Notes under the pieces: generated by a model
What the model saw: only the letters and a program-made list of their open reading frames with translations
Databases searched by the model: none
What the model was told of the DNA's origin: nothing
NCBI RefSeq assembly: GCF_005960665.1
Contig: NZ_CP040676.1
Coordinates: 320,501-384,500 of the forward strand
Length of the DNA: 64,000 nt
Direction: 5' to 3'
DNA from: Exiguobacterium mexicanum
GTDB taxonomy: Bacteria; Bacillota; Bacilli; Exiguobacteriales; Exiguobacteriaceae
Translations under genes and position numbers: made by a program
Shown: positions 38,402-47,500 of the stretch, piece by piece
How the letters are laid out: each line of letters starts with the position of its first letter
How positions within the stretch are numbered: the stretch's first letter is position 1

Positions 38402-38437
38402 AAGAGCTTGTCCCACAATGTCGGGAAGAGCTCTTAT
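38402..38437. terminator. Imperfect convergent terminator after the SDR gene
   Basis: AAGAGCT and TCCC pair with GGGA and AGCTCTT in an imperfect stem; it lies between the SDR gene and the convergent regulator remnant. Confidence 0.5.
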
Positions 38438-38880
38438 TCAATACCATGTATAATCTTTATCGACATAGAGCCGGGTAGCCAAGTCCGTTTGCGGGAACGG
38501 TTTATCTTTCGCATCCAGCCAGTCATGATAATCGCAGGCACACGCATCATCCAAGTGGAGCGAGTAACCGTTGTTGATCGTTTGGACCGAGATGCTCAAG
38601 TCGTATTCGGCGAGCGTCTTCTTCAACCGATAGACGAGATTGTAGACGTTGTGGAGCGCACGTTGCGGTTCGTCAATCTCTGGATAGAGCGTCTCTGCGA
38701 TGAGCCATTTGTTCACGACTTGATCGCGATGGAAAATCAAATGGGCGAACAACTATCAGCCGTTCCTTGGGTGACGGGGACAGAATCGTCGATCGTCTGT
38801 CCTCGCGTCAAGACTAGTCCGCCTCCGAGCGCAAGGATCACCATCAACAGAATCCAGCCCAATCGATTTAGGGGTCATCT
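38438..38880 (-). pseudogene. Broken gene: membrane-anchor piece plus winged-helix (SARP-like) piece
   Basis: On the minus strand two fragments lie in different frames. The first, ending near 38752, encodes a membrane segment (RLGWILLMVILALGGGLVL) and a short tail. The second, 38752-38438, encodes about 104 residues like the winged-helix domain of SARP/OmpR-type regulators (VVNKWLIAETLYPEID, ALHNVYNLVYRLKKTL, INNGYSLHLDD), but lacks its first strands and is preceded by a stop codon. A deletion or frameshift has joined remains of one or two genes. The ancestral role was probably transcription control. Confidence 0.6.
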
Positions 38881-38898
38881 GAATATTCCCTTCATGAT

Positions 38899-38932
38899 TT
38901 GTGAGTTTCTTGTGAGAAACGAACGATATACT
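38899..38932 (+). promoter_or_regulatory. Possible regulator-bound promoter of the PAS kinase gene
   Basis: TTGTGAG occurs twice with an 11-bp period (38899, 38910), and GTTTCT-TGTG-AGAAAC (38905-38920) is a perfect inverted repeat over the same bases. A TATACT (38927-38932) follows. No separate -35 fits, which suggests activator dependence. Confidence 0.45.
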
Positions 38933-39059
38933 GACCCTGTTCGTTCACATATAAAAGTGATGAATGTTTTCTTATCGTACACGAAACTGACTTTTTTGAA
39001 TAGCCGAACATACTGTATTGCCCAATCCGATCAATCCCTGATATGAAAGAAGGCCACAT

Positions 39060-40991
39060 ATGAAACGCTGGATCGAACAACGAATTAGCCGCCAAGTCCT
39101 CACGGTGTTTTACGTATTAATCGCCTTAATCACATTGACGTCACTCGGCACATACTTTTATACCCAACAGGCGATCCGCGAAACGACAGTCGAACTCGAG
39201 CACATCAGTGAACAACGAGCAAGGGCGACCGATTTGTTCGAGACATGGCAGTCGATGCAATACGAGATGCGCGGTCACGTTCTGCTCGGAGAAGATGCAC
39301 TATTGGCAGAAGTGAAACAAGCCCAGAGTCGCATCGATGACCAGACGAGCTGGTTCGAACAAAACGCCGAAACGAACGAAGAAGCGACTTTCGCAGAAGA
39401 TGCGCGTATGCTCTTTAGTATTTATACGACGCGTGTCATGCCCGGTCTCGAGCGATATGTCGTCGCCAAAGTGAACGGCGTGGTCGATGAACCATTTTTA
39501 CAAATGGCGACGGTTGGCCGGCTCATGCCAAGCAATGCATCGTCGACCCAGACCCGGTTCAAACTGAACACGAAAAATGCGGCCGATATGAGTGCGAGCA
39601 TCGTCGATATGGAGTCCGTATTCACCGATTATCGGTCCGAGCTCGACTATCAAGAGATGGGTCTACGCGAGCGACTGTCTGAACAGCTCGTAAAAGCCCA
39701 ATGGATGTGGTTGCTCATCTTGCTCGGTGCCTTGTTTATCCTGTTCGTCAGCTTGCAACCGTATATCGTACGCTTAACGAGACAGCTCGAGGCGCTCATC
39801 ACGAACAGTGAACGGCTCGCGGTCGACCCGCACGCCACGCTCATTCCAATCAAACCGCTCCAAAACGAGGTCGGTCAACTATCGAAATCGTTCACAGAGA
39901 TGTCGAGTTCATTGATTCACCAGCACGACGAACTCGAGAAAGAGCGCGAGAAGACGGCCCGGATTCTCCATACGATGCGCGACGCGATCGTATTCGTCGA
40001 GGTGGACACGAATCAACGTTTCGCCAACGAGGCGCTGTTCGAACTGTATGAGCAGCCGTTCCCGTTCGGCGACCGTCAGAGCCTGTATCCGATCGACGCG
40101 TTTTACGAACCGTTCATGGATCAAATCGATGATCAGGACGGTCTCAACCGGTTCACGCACCGGGCGAAGAACTGCGGAATCTTCGATGAAACGTTTACGT
40201 ATTCGATGCAAGGGGGAAGACGTATCATACGGATGTACGCCGAACCGATTGAACTGCAGGACGAACGTTTCGGCGTGATGTTTGTGTCACGGGACATTAC
40301 GAAAGAGATTGAGATCGACCGCTTGAAGACGGAACTCGTCGCCACGGTCTCTCACGAGCTTCGGACCCCGCTCACATCGATTCTCGGTTTTACCGAACTG
40401 CTTGAACATCGTCACGTCGACGAAGAGAAGCGGAAACGCTACTTGAGTATGATTCATAGCGAGACGACCCGGCTCGAGCGGCTCGTCAGCAATTTGCTCG
40501 ATGTTCAGAAGATGGAGGCCGGTAAAGCGGAGCAAGATTTCAAAGTCGAGAGTTTGTTCGAACTGTTGTCGGACGTTCTCGAGATTCATGCCGGATCGAC
40601 CGAGTTGCATGCGTTCCATTTCGATTGTGATGAAACGCTCCGTGTCTCAGGAGACCCGGCGCAACTGCGCCAAGTGTTCTCGAATATCTTGAACAACGCC
40701 ATTAAATATTCACCCGAAGGCGGTAATATCGCCGTCAACGTCTCGTGCGAGGACGATGTCATCCGGATCGCCATCGAAGACGAAGGCATGGGTGTGGCAC
40801 CCGCAGATGCCGAACGACTGTTTGAGAAGTTTTACCGTGTCCAGAATGAGCAGAGTCGCAATATTGGAGGCACCGGCCTTGGACTCGCAATCTGTAAAGA
40901 AATCATTGAATCGCACGGCGGAACGATCAGTGTCCGTTCGGAACTTGGGAACGGGACGACGATGACAGTCGAACTCCCGATTGTCGCTTGA
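39060..40991 (+). CDS. Membrane sensor histidine kinase with HAMP and PAS-like domains
   Basis: The 643-residue kinase has a membrane segment (about 14-34), a helical extracytoplasmic domain (about 35-215), a second segment (about 218-238), HAMP (about 240-290), a coiled region, a PAS-like domain (about 300-415), HisKA with His432 in TVSHELRTPLTSILGF and a HATPase domain (NILNNAIKYS, EDEGMGV, GGTGLGLAIC). No response regulator gene is adjacent, so it is an orphan here. RBS GAAAGAAGG. The ligand is unknown. Confidence 0.9.
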   Translation: MKRWIEQRISRQVLTVFYVLIALITLTSLGTYFYTQQAIRETTVELEHISEQRARATDLFETWQSMQYEMRGHVLLGEDALLAEVKQAQSRIDDQTSWFEQNAETNEEATFAEDARMLFSIYTTRVMPGLERYVVAKVNGVVDEPFLQMATVGRLMPSNASSTQTRFKLNTKNAADMSASIVDMESVFTDYRSELDYQEMGLRERLSEQLVKAQWMWLLILLGALFILFVSLQPYIVRLTRQLEALITNSERLAVDPHATLIPIKPLQNEVGQLSKSFTEMSSSLIHQHDELEKEREKTARILHTMRDAIVFVEVDTNQRFANEALFELYEQPFPFGDRQSLYPIDAFYEPFMDQIDDQDGLNRFTHRAKNCGIFDETFTYSMQGGRRIIRMYAEPIELQDERFGVMFVSRDITKEIEIDRLKTELVATVSHELRTPLTSILGFTELLEHRHVDEEKRKRYLSMIHSETTRLERLVSNLLDVQKMEAGKAEQDFKVESLFELLSDVLEIHAGSTELHAFHFDCDETLRVSGDPAQLRQVFSNILNNAIKYSPEGGNIAVNVSCEDDVIRIAIEDEGMGVAPADAERLFEKFYRVQNEQSRNIGGTGLGLAICKEIIESHGGTISVRSELGNGTTMTVELPIVA

Positions 40992-40995
40992 CGAA

Positions 40996-41027
40996 AACCC
41001 CTTCGCAGTATGAAGTGGTTTTTTTTA
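40996..41027 (+). terminator. Terminator after the PAS kinase gene
   Basis: AACCCCTTC pairs with GAAGTGGTT (one mismatch) across a 7-nt loop, then a long T run. Confidence 0.7.
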
Positions 41028-41111
41028 GTTTTTTTCAAAAAACGGTGAACGAAACATTCATTTGGTACGATATACAGAGTGAAGACTTTGAACGATGAAA
41101 GGAAGACGACC

Positions 41112-41885
41112 ATGCTACGCGGATTATATACGGCGGCGGGCGCGATGAACGCGCTCCAGCGCCAACAAGAGATTTTGAGCAATAACCTCGGTAACGTCCG
41201 GACACCAGGGTTCAAGGCGTCGAACGGCGTCGTCCGCTCGTTCCCGGAAATGTTACTCGCCCAGGTGAGCCATCCCGGCAATGCGCGTTCACGCGTCGGA
41301 GGCGAGGTCGGCACGTTATCGACAGGTGTCTACCTTCAAGAGACGATGCCTCGGTTCTCGACGGGGAGCATCTCGGAGACGGGCAGCCCGACCGACGTAT
41401 ATATGAAGGTGCCGGCTGACTTTACCGGAGCGGCCATGTTCGCCGTCGAACAGAACGGCGAGACGCTCTATACGACGAACGGACGCTTCGCGGTCGATGA
41501 GGAGCGTTTCTTACGCTCGGCGGATGGCGGTTATATCCTCTCAGACGCAGGCGAGCGCATCCAGCTGCCATCAAGCGAGTTCACATTGTCAGGTGATGGT
41601 CAAATCACGTCACTTGGTGAGAACGTGGCGACACTCGGTGCCGTCCAAGTTAATGACTTGGCGACGCTCGAACAGGTCGGGAACGATTACCGGGTCAACG
41701 GAGACGCCCCACCTGCTGCGAACGTCCAGTTCCAACAAGGATTCATCGAAGAGGCGAACGTTGACCTCGATCGGACGATGGCCGACTTGATGACGACGTA
41801 CCGCCAGTTCGAGGCGAACCAAAAAGTCGTCCAAGCGTATGACAAGAGTGCCGAGCGGGCCATTGAAATCGCTCGGATTCGTTAA
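41112..41885 (+). CDS. flhO: Flagellar hook-basal body rod protein FlhO
   Basis: The 257-residue protein belongs to the FlgF/FlgG distal-rod family. The N-terminal rod motif is LSNNLGNVRTPGFK near residue 28 and the C-terminal coiled-coil motif is TTYRQFEANQKVVQAYDKS. FlhO and FlhP form the rod joint in Bacillus. The ATG at 41112 follows AAAGGAAG; the in-frame GTG at 41079 lies before that RBS. It is cotranscribed with flhP. Confidence 0.92.
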   Translation: MLRGLYTAAGAMNALQRQQEILSNNLGNVRTPGFKASNGVVRSFPEMLLAQVSHPGNARSRVGGEVGTLSTGVYLQETMPRFSTGSISETGSPTDVYMKVPADFTGAAMFAVEQNGETLYTTNGRFAVDEERFLRSADGGYILSDAGERIQLPSSEFTLSGDGQITSLGENVATLGAVQVNDLATLEQVGNDYRVNGDAPPAANVQFQQGFIEEANVDLDRTMADLMTTYRQFEANQKVVQAYDKSAERAIEIARIR

Positions 41886-41896
41886 GGAGGAAGCCC

Positions 41897-42676
41897 ATGC
41901 AATCGATTTATAACTCGGTCTCGTCGCTCACCCAACTTCAACGCCAACTTGACGTGACGGGCCATAACATCGCTAACGTCGACACAGCCGGCTATAAACG
42001 GGAACAGACCCACTTTGCCTCGCTCTTGTCGCAGGCATATGACAATCAACCGCGTGCCGAGCTTGAAGTCGGACGCGACACGCCGAACGGGATTCGCATC
42101 GGCGTTGGCGGCCACGTCGCTGACATCAGTCAACAGTTCAATATCGGCCAAATCCGGAAGACGGACCGTGGCCTTGATGTGTTCTTGAAAGCGAGCCGCC
42201 AGTTCTTCGCTGTCGAGACAGAGAATGGTGTCGGATTGACCCGGAGCGGGAACATGCAGCTGTCGGTCGGTGACACGACGACGCTCGTCGACGTGAACGG
42301 GAACGCCCTTCTTGGTGCGGACGGTAACCCGATCACCATGCCGAACGAGGCGACGGCGCACCGCGTCCGTCAAGACGGGATGGTCGTCGCCAGCGTTAAC
42401 GGCGTCGAACAAGAATTCGGCCGTCTCGATATTGTCGAGGTACGCAACACGTCGGCGCTCCGTCCACTCGGCGACAACGTCTATGCGGCCGACTTGGCGG
42501 CTGACATCGACCGTCCACTCGGCAATCTGTTGATTGAAGGGACGCTCGAATCGTCGAACGTCGATTTGACGAAAGAGATGACCGATATGACGATCACGCA
42601 GCGCGCGTATCAGATGAACTCACGGGCGCTGTCGATGAGTGACCAAATGATGGGGCTCGTGACGTCACTTCGTTAA
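41897..42676 (+). CDS. flhP: Flagellar hook-basal body rod protein FlhP
   Basis: A 259-residue paralogue of FlhO with the rod motif GHNIANVDTAGYKRE near residue 23 and the C-terminal MTDMTITQRAYQMNSRAL. It begins 11 bases after flhO behind AAGGAGG. The pair shows that the organism builds flagella. Confidence 0.93.
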   Translation: MQSIYNSVSSLTQLQRQLDVTGHNIANVDTAGYKREQTHFASLLSQAYDNQPRAELEVGRDTPNGIRIGVGGHVADISQQFNIGQIRKTDRGLDVFLKASRQFFAVETENGVGLTRSGNMQLSVGDTTTLVDVNGNALLGADGNPITMPNEATAHRVRQDGMVVASVNGVEQEFGRLDIVEVRNTSALRPLGDNVYAADLAADIDRPLGNLLIEGTLESSNVDLTKEMTDMTITQRAYQMNSRALSMSDQMMGLVTSLR

Positions 42677-42682
42677 TCACAG

Positions 42683-42710
42683 ACCGTTCTTCCTCGGAAG
42701 GGCGGTTTTT
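42683..42710 (+). terminator. Terminator after flhP
   Basis: ACCGTTCTTCC pairs with GGAAGGGCGGT (two G-U) across a two-base loop, then T residues. Confidence 0.8.
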
Positions 42711-42740
42711 GCGTTACACTGAATAGGAGGAGGGATGGAC

Positions 42741-43838
42741 ATGCGAATTGTCGTAGCGATGGATTCGTTCAAAGGGTCGATGACGAGTGTGGAGGCGAAC
42801 CGAGCGGTTGGTCGGGCGCTCGCTGGGCACGACGTCGTCGAGGTACCGATCTCAGACGGCGGCGAAGGTTTTTTAGACGCGTGGTTGCTGACACATCCGG
42901 ATGCCGAAATCGTCACGCAGGACGTCATGTCGCTCGACGGGACGTTACAAACAACGCGTTACGGGTGGCTCGAGGCGGGACGAGAAGCGGTCATCGAAGT
43001 GGCCGAGGCGTCCGGGCTCACACTCGTCGGTACGCTCGACCCGTGGCGCTACAGTTCGTACGGGACGGGTTTGCATATCCGGCATGCGCTCGAGCGCGGG
43101 GCGACACGCATCACCGTCGGCCTCGGCGGGAGCGCGACCGTCGACGGGGGAAAGGGATTGCTCGAGGCGCTCGGTGTCCACTTCTTCGATGAGATGGGAC
43201 ATGTCATTGAACCGTTCCCGCATCAACTCGAGCGCGTCGTGCAAGTCGAGTGGACAGGACTCCTCCCGGAAGCGCATCGTGTCGAATGGCGTATCGCCTC
43301 GGACGTGACGAATCCACTTCTTGGACAAGACGGGGCCGCGGCCGTGTTCGGTCCGCAGAAAGGGTTGGCGCCAGAGGACGTCGTGCGCTATGACGAACTA
43401 CTTGCCGCGTACGCCCGTTGTTTCGAGCGTGATTTCACAAACAAGCCGGGGGCAGGTGCGGCTGGGGGCATCGGCTTCGCGCTCTATCAACTCGGGGCCG
43501 TGTACGTGAGCGGGATCGAGGAGGCCGTACGGTGGTCGAACTTGGAGGAGTCGTTACGAACGGCCGATTGGCTCATCACCGGGGAAGGTCGGTTCGATGA
43601 ACAGTCGCTTCACGGGAAAGCGCCTTACGGATTGGCCTGTCTCGCGCATGCATACGGGGTCCCGACGCTCGTTTTCGCCGGACAGACAGAGCTAATCGCC
43701 GTCCCTGACGTCGGCATCGAGGCCGTGTTCCCGATCGTTTCCCGGGTGATGACGCTCGAGGAGGCGATGCAGCAAGCGGCACCGCTCTTGACGAGCGCCG
43801 TCAGCCGAGCGTTCCGCTTAATCGACAAAGACGCCTGA
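42741..43838 (+). CDS. glxK: Glycerate kinase (GarK/GlxK family)
   Basis: The 365-residue enzyme phosphorylates glycerate, linking glyoxylate or serine breakdown to glycolysis. Marks are VVAMDSFKGSMTSVEANRAV at the start, VPISDGGEGFLDA near 36, GLGGSATVDGGKGLLEALG near 130 and PGAGAAGGIGFAL near 237. The RBS AGGAGGAGGG favours ATG 42741 over 42735. It could use glycerate made from the glyoxylate that GlcDF produces, but the loci are far apart. Confidence 0.92.
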   Translation: MRIVVAMDSFKGSMTSVEANRAVGRALAGHDVVEVPISDGGEGFLDAWLLTHPDAEIVTQDVMSLDGTLQTTRYGWLEAGREAVIEVAEASGLTLVGTLDPWRYSSYGTGLHIRHALERGATRITVGLGGSATVDGGKGLLEALGVHFFDEMGHVIEPFPHQLERVVQVEWTGLLPEAHRVEWRIASDVTNPLLGQDGAAAVFGPQKGLAPEDVVRYDELLAAYARCFERDFTNKPGAGAAGGIGFALYQLGAVYVSGIEEAVRWSNLEESLRTADWLITGEGRFDEQSLHGKAPYGLACLAHAYGVPTLVFAGQTELIAVPDVGIEAVFPIVSRVMTLEEAMQQAAPLLTSAVSRAFRLIDKDA

Positions 43839-43864
43839 ACCGCAGTCGGTTCAGGCGTCTTTTG
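43827..43864. terminator. Bidirectional terminator between glxK and mscL
   Basis: A 13-bp perfect stem (AGACGCCTGAACC and complement) overlapping the glxK stop, with T and A runs on the two sides. Confidence 0.9.
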
Positions 43865-43865
43865 G

Positions 43866-44243
43866 TTACGGGCGTTCTTTTAACAGGTCGCGAATCTCCG
43901 ACAGCAGCTGTTCTTCACGCGACAGTTCTGGTTCTGGCGTCTCTTCGACCGCTTTCTCACGTTTCAGACGGTTCAATACTTTGACCATCATGAACAAGGC
44001 GAAGGCGATGAGGAAAAACTTGACGATTTCTTGTAAGAAGTTGCCGTACGTCACGTTCACGCCGAGCACCGACACCGCGAGCGTCGAGAAGTCGATACCG
44101 CCGATAAGGATGCCGAGGAACGGCATGAAGATGTCATTGACGAGCGACGTGACGATGGCCGTGAAGGCGGCCCCGAGGATGAAGGCGACGGCGAGGTCAA
44201 TTACATTGCCTTTGATTGCAAACTCTTTAAATTCTTTCCACAT
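43866..44243 (-). CDS. mscL: Large-conductance mechanosensitive channel
   Basis: MscL opens under membrane tension and releases solutes on osmotic downshock. The 125-residue protein begins MWKEFKEFAIKGNVIDLAVAF, the family's N-terminal helix and first membrane segment; the second lies at about 70-95 and a charged helix ends the protein. The ATG at 44243 behind TAGGAGGG is used; an open frame up to 44318 is not part of the family. Confidence 0.94.
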   Translation of the reverse strand: MWKEFKEFAIKGNVIDLAVAFILGAAFTAIVTSLVNDIFMPFLGILIGGIDFSTLAVSVLGVNVTYGNFLQEIVKFFLIAFALFMMVKVLNRLKREKAVEETPEPELSREEQLLSEIRDLLKERP

Positions 44244-44402
44244 AAAAATGAACCCTCCTAAAAAGATGAATACTCTTACGATAGCACAGCATAGATGGAA
44301 GCGGACAGTATTTTTCACAGAAGCGTCGCCCTTGCCCTAGGCCGGGCGCTTGTTCGACGTACGGTAGATACGTTACACTTATATAGAACTCATGCAACAG
44401 CT

Positions 44403-44430
44403 TTGTTACCTGGTACTAATATGTTATAAT
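44403..44430 (+). promoter_or_regulatory. SigA promoter of the EpuA-like gene and fabZ
   Basis: TTGTTA (44403-44408), a 16-bp spacer and a perfect TATAAT (44425-44430) lie 20 bp before the ATG at 44451. Confidence 0.65.
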
Positions 44431-44450
44431 TAATTCAGCTGAAAGGATGT

Positions 44451-44702
44451 ATGGACGTGGCGAAGGAAGAACAAAACGGCTCGGAACAGACCGAGTCTAA
44501 AGAGCGGACGGAGCGGAAACGATTATCGAACCATCGACGTTTCCCAATCTTGTTACGCGTCATCGTTGTCCTGTTGTTGGCTTTCGTGATGCTTGCGATT
44601 GGAGCCGTCATCGGGTACAGCGTGATTGGCGGAGGCGAGTGGAAGGACGTGTTCAACATCGACACGTGGCGCCATATCACCGATTTTTGGCTAACATCAT
44701 AA
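44451..44702 (+). CDS. EpuA/RpoB-associated small membrane protein (annotated RNA polymerase beta-type)
   Basis: An 83-residue protein with a charged Lys/Arg/Glu N-terminus (1-30), one membrane segment (about 34-56) and the C-terminal pattern [25 protein letters not shown]. This is the short EpuA family that databases often call DNA-directed RNA polymerase subunit beta; it is not part of RNA polymerase, and its role is unclear. It precedes fabZ, as in other Bacillales. Confidence 0.78.
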   Translation: MDVAKEEQNGSEQTESKERTERKRLSNHRRFPILLRVIVVLLLAFVMLAIGAVIGYSVIGGGEWKDVFNIDTWRHITDFWLTS

Positions 44703-44715
44703 GGGTGGTGGAACC

Positions 44716-45138
44716 ATGTACACGATTGAACAGATTAAAGAAGTGATTCCGCATCGGTACCCGTTTTTGCTCATCGACCGGATTCTTGAGGTCGAAGAAG
44801 GCAAACGGGCCGTTGGATTAAAGAATGTGACGGCGAACGAAGAGTTCTTCAATGGACATTTCCCAGACTATAACGTCATGCCTGGCGTGTTGATCGTCGA
44901 GGCGCTTGCGCAAGTCGGCGCGTTCGCGATGCTCAAGCAGGAGTCGAACCGCGGCAAGCTCGCGTTCTTCGCAGGTATCGATGGATGTCGCTTCAAACGT
45001 CAAGTCGTCCCGGGCGATCAATTGCGCCTCGAGGTCGAGATTTTGAAAGTGCGCGGACCGATCGGTAAAGGGCGCGCCGTGGCGACGGTCGATGGAGAAG
45101 TTGCTTGTGAAGCGGAACTCACTTTCGCCTTGAAGTGA
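44716..45138 (+). CDS. fabZ: 3-hydroxyacyl-ACP dehydratase FabZ
   Basis: FabZ dehydrates 3-hydroxyacyl-ACP in fatty acid elongation. The 140-residue hot-dog protein has [13 protein letters not shown] near residue 11, the catalytic His in [23 protein letters not shown]-type segment near 47 and the Glu near 61. RBS AAGGGTGG. It is probably cotranscribed with the gene before and the lipoprotein after. Confidence 0.95.
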   Translation: MYTIEQIKEVIPHRYPFLLIDRILEVEEGKRAVGLKNVTANEEFFNGHFPDYNVMPGVLIVEALAQVGAFAMLKQESNRGKLAFFAGIDGCRFKRQVVPGDQLRLEVEILKVRGPIGKGRAVATVDGEVACEAELTFALK

Positions 45139-45150
45139 GGAGAGAACGAG

Positions 45151-45600
45151 ATGCGCGTATTGGTGATTGCCTTGATTCTCGGATTGGCGACCATCGTCGG
45201 TTGCCAACAAGTGCAAGATGACCCGGCCGAAGAGAACGTCGTGTTCGAGCAGGACGTCGAAGATGCGATGATTGAAAAACGGGCCGGTCAATCGGAATCG
45301 ATTGCGGTCTCGCTCGAGCGGACGAACAGCTCGACGATGCTGTTCACGATTCGGATGCTCGAAGACCGTCGCCTCGATCCGACGACGATCATCAGTTATG
45401 AAGTCGATGGCACCCGTGTCCCAATCCCGTTCGGTGAACTTGTCGCGGAACGCGAAGGGGACGTCCGGACGTACGTCTATCAAGCGGATTTGAACCCTGA
45501 CCTATTCGTTACCGAGACCCTCCCGCTCTTCCATATCGGAGAAGAAGGCGAAGCCGAGGTGTCGATGCCGCTCGAGGTTGTAGATTCGACAAATGAATGA
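45151..45600 (+). CDS. Small lipoprotein of unknown function
   Basis: A 149-residue product with a lipoprotein signal (MRVLVIALILGLATIVGC; lipobox IVGC at about 15-18). The mature part is acidic at first and then beta-rich, with no family recognised. RBS GAGGAGAG; 12 bases separate it from fabZ, so cotranscription is likely. A terminator follows. Confidence 0.75.
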   Translation: MRVLVIALILGLATIVGCQQVQDDPAEENVVFEQDVEDAMIEKRAGQSESIAVSLERTNSSTMLFTIRMLEDRRLDPTTIISYEVDGTRVPIPFGELVAEREGDVRTYVYQADLNPDLFVTETLPLFHIGEEGEAEVSMPLEVVDSTNE

Positions 45601-45603
45601 ACG

Positions 45604-45639
45604 AACGGATGATTTTTGTCGAAAATCATCCGTTTTTTT
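45604..45639 (+). terminator. Terminator after the small lipoprotein gene
   Basis: AACGGATGATTTT pairs with AAAATCATCCGTT around a short loop, then a T run. Confidence 0.88.
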
Positions 45640-45697
45640 GTGGACTCTTCGCGACAGTCGTCCGATATAAGGAGTAAGGACGAATGGAGGGAATCAC

Positions 45698-47437
45698 ATG
45701 AAACGAAATAAACCACAGTCACTGCAGACACGGATTTTGGCGATGATGTTGGCATTCATCACGCTGCTCATCGTCATGTTCGGCGTGCTGCAGTACGTCA
45801 GCACGAAGCATACGGTACAGAGCTCGATGCAAGCGGTCCTGTTAGCGGATGGGGCCCGAATCAGTGAGGAAATCGACAAGGAAGCGTATGCGGCCTTTTT
45901 ACAGAACCCGACGAAAGATGAACGGTTCGAGCAGTTTCGGGAACAGCTCGACACGTATCGGACGCAAATCGGGGCCATGTATGTGTACACTCTCGCAGCC
46001 GACGGCGAAGAGCTTCAAATCATCGTCGATGGGATGAGCGCGGCCGACGCGGTCGATATCGGAACGCCGACGACAGCGACGTCGTTTGCAGATGCGAGAG
46101 CGGCGTTTGAAGGTGGGACCGTCACAACACCGATTGTCGAGGATCCAGAGTACGGGGACTATATGACCGTGCTCGTCCCAATCAAACAAGGCGGGGACGT
46201 GATCGGTGTCCTTGGAATCGACAAAGGGGCGAGTGACGTCGCTGCGGTGACGGAAGACGTGTTGCAAGAGAGCTTGCCGCCGATTCTCATCGGACTCGTC
46301 ATCTTGCTTGGGATCGTCTCGGTCATCATCTGGCGCTACCTTGGCTGGAAACTCCGACCGCTCCGTGAGCTCGAACGTGTCGCGACCCATATCGCGAGCG
46401 GCGACTTGGCGACAGCGGCTCGTGAGATGGATAACATCCAGTTGAAAGCGAACGATGAGATCAAGCGGCTCACCGCCTCGATGGATCAGATGACGAAAAT
46501 GCTCCGCGACTTGATCTCCGGATTACAAACATCCGCTCAAACGGTGCGCGATGAGAGCGGCAACGTGGCGAGTATCTCGGAAGAAGTGAACGATGCCTCA
46601 CGTCAAATCGCGTTCACGATGGAAGAAATCGCGGGTGGCGTCGAGAATCAGAGTGTGCTTACGATGAAGCTGTACGGGCATATGAACGAGTTTTCGGGAC
46701 TCGTCGACCAGACGGCGCACGACGGCAACGGTGTGAGCGAACAAGCGGAAGTCGTCAGCCGCGTTACGGCCGAAGGACTCGGACTGATGGAAGATGCCGT
46801 CGGCAAGATGACGAACATCCATCTGCAAGTGCGCGAGTCGCAAGGACAAGTAAAAGATTTCGAGCAACAGGCGGACGAAGTGACGGCGCTCGTCACGATG
46901 ATCCGTCAAATCTCAGAGCAGACGAACTTACTCGCTTTGAACGCGGCCATCGAGGCGGCCCGTGCCGGGGAGCATGGAAAAGGCTTCGCCGTCGTCGCTT
47001 CTGAGATTCGCAAGTTATCCGACAGCGTTGCGCGGTCGGTCAGTGAGATCTCGGAAATCGTTGGCAGCGTCAAACGAAACTCAATCGCGCTCGGTGAGAC
47101 GTTCACGGACAGCATGCACGCCGCCGAGGATGGCAAGCGGACGCTCGAGGAGACGAAGCGCGCCTTCAATGAGATTGAGCAGAGCGTGCGGGAGATGCAG
47201 CGCCTGACGAACTCGATGCAAGGACAGCTCGGACGCGTCAAGACGAACCAAGACGACATCAAACGTGGTCTCTCGGACATCGCGTCGATTTCTGAAGAGA
47301 GTACGGCCGGCAACGAGGAAGTGGCCGCCTCGACCGAACAAATGTCGGCGACGAGCGAGACGATGAACCGGCTCGTCAAAGATTTGTCGCACACGGCCGA
47401 GGACATGCAGCGCATGAGCCGACAGTTCAAGTTGTAA
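45698..47437 (+). CDS. Methyl-accepting chemotaxis protein
   Basis: The 579-residue chemoreceptor has membrane segments at about 12-32 and 191-211, a periplasm-facing Cache-like sensing domain between them, HAMP (about 213-268) and a signalling domain whose hairpin tip is [27 protein letters not shown] near residue 410. It reports to the flagellar motor through CheA/CheW. TCCGATAT at 45661 resembles the SigD -10 (GCCGATAT), though no TAAA -35 was found. The ligand is unknown. Confidence 0.94.
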   Translation: MKRNKPQSLQTRILAMMLAFITLLIVMFGVLQYVSTKHTVQSSMQAVLLADGARISEEIDKEAYAAFLQNPTKDERFEQFREQLDTYRTQIGAMYVYTLAADGEELQIIVDGMSAADAVDIGTPTTATSFADARAAFEGGTVTTPIVEDPEYGDYMTVLVPIKQGGDVIGVLGIDKGASDVAAVTEDVLQESLPPILIGLVILLGIVSVIIWRYLGWKLRPLRELERVATHIASGDLATAAREMDNIQLKANDEIKRLTASMDQMTKMLRDLISGLQTSAQTVRDESGNVASISEEVNDASRQIAFTMEEIAGGVENQSVLTMKLYGHMNEFSGLVDQTAHDGNGVSEQAEVVSRVTAEGLGLMEDAVGKMTNIHLQVRESQGQVKDFEQQADEVTALVTMIRQISEQTNLLALNAAIEAARAGEHGKGFAVVASEIRKLSDSVARSVSEISEIVGSVKRNSIALGETFTDSMHAAEDGKRTLEETKRAFNEIEQSVREMQRLTNSMQGQLGRVKTNQDDIKRGLSDIASISEESTAGNEEVAASTEQMSATSETMNRLVKDLSHTAEDMQRMSRQFKL

Positions 47438-47456
47438 ACAGTCTCAAGTCAGACAT

Positions 47457-47498
47457 ACCTCCGTTGCGTCCGTTATACTAGGCGCAAGGGAGGTTTTT
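47457..47498 (+). terminator. Terminator after the chemoreceptor gene, overlapping the next RBS
   Basis: ACCTCCGTTGCG pairs with CGCAAGGGAGGT (one mismatch) around a 14-nt loop, then six T residues. The GGGAGG of the 3' arm is also the only RBS for the ATG at 47501. Confidence 0.75.
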
Positions 47499-47500
47499 TC

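Noticed and set aside
45661-45668. SigD promoter for the chemoreceptor
   Set aside because: The -10-like TCCGATAT is good but no TAAA -35 lies at the required distance, so it is mentioned in the gene entry and not called.
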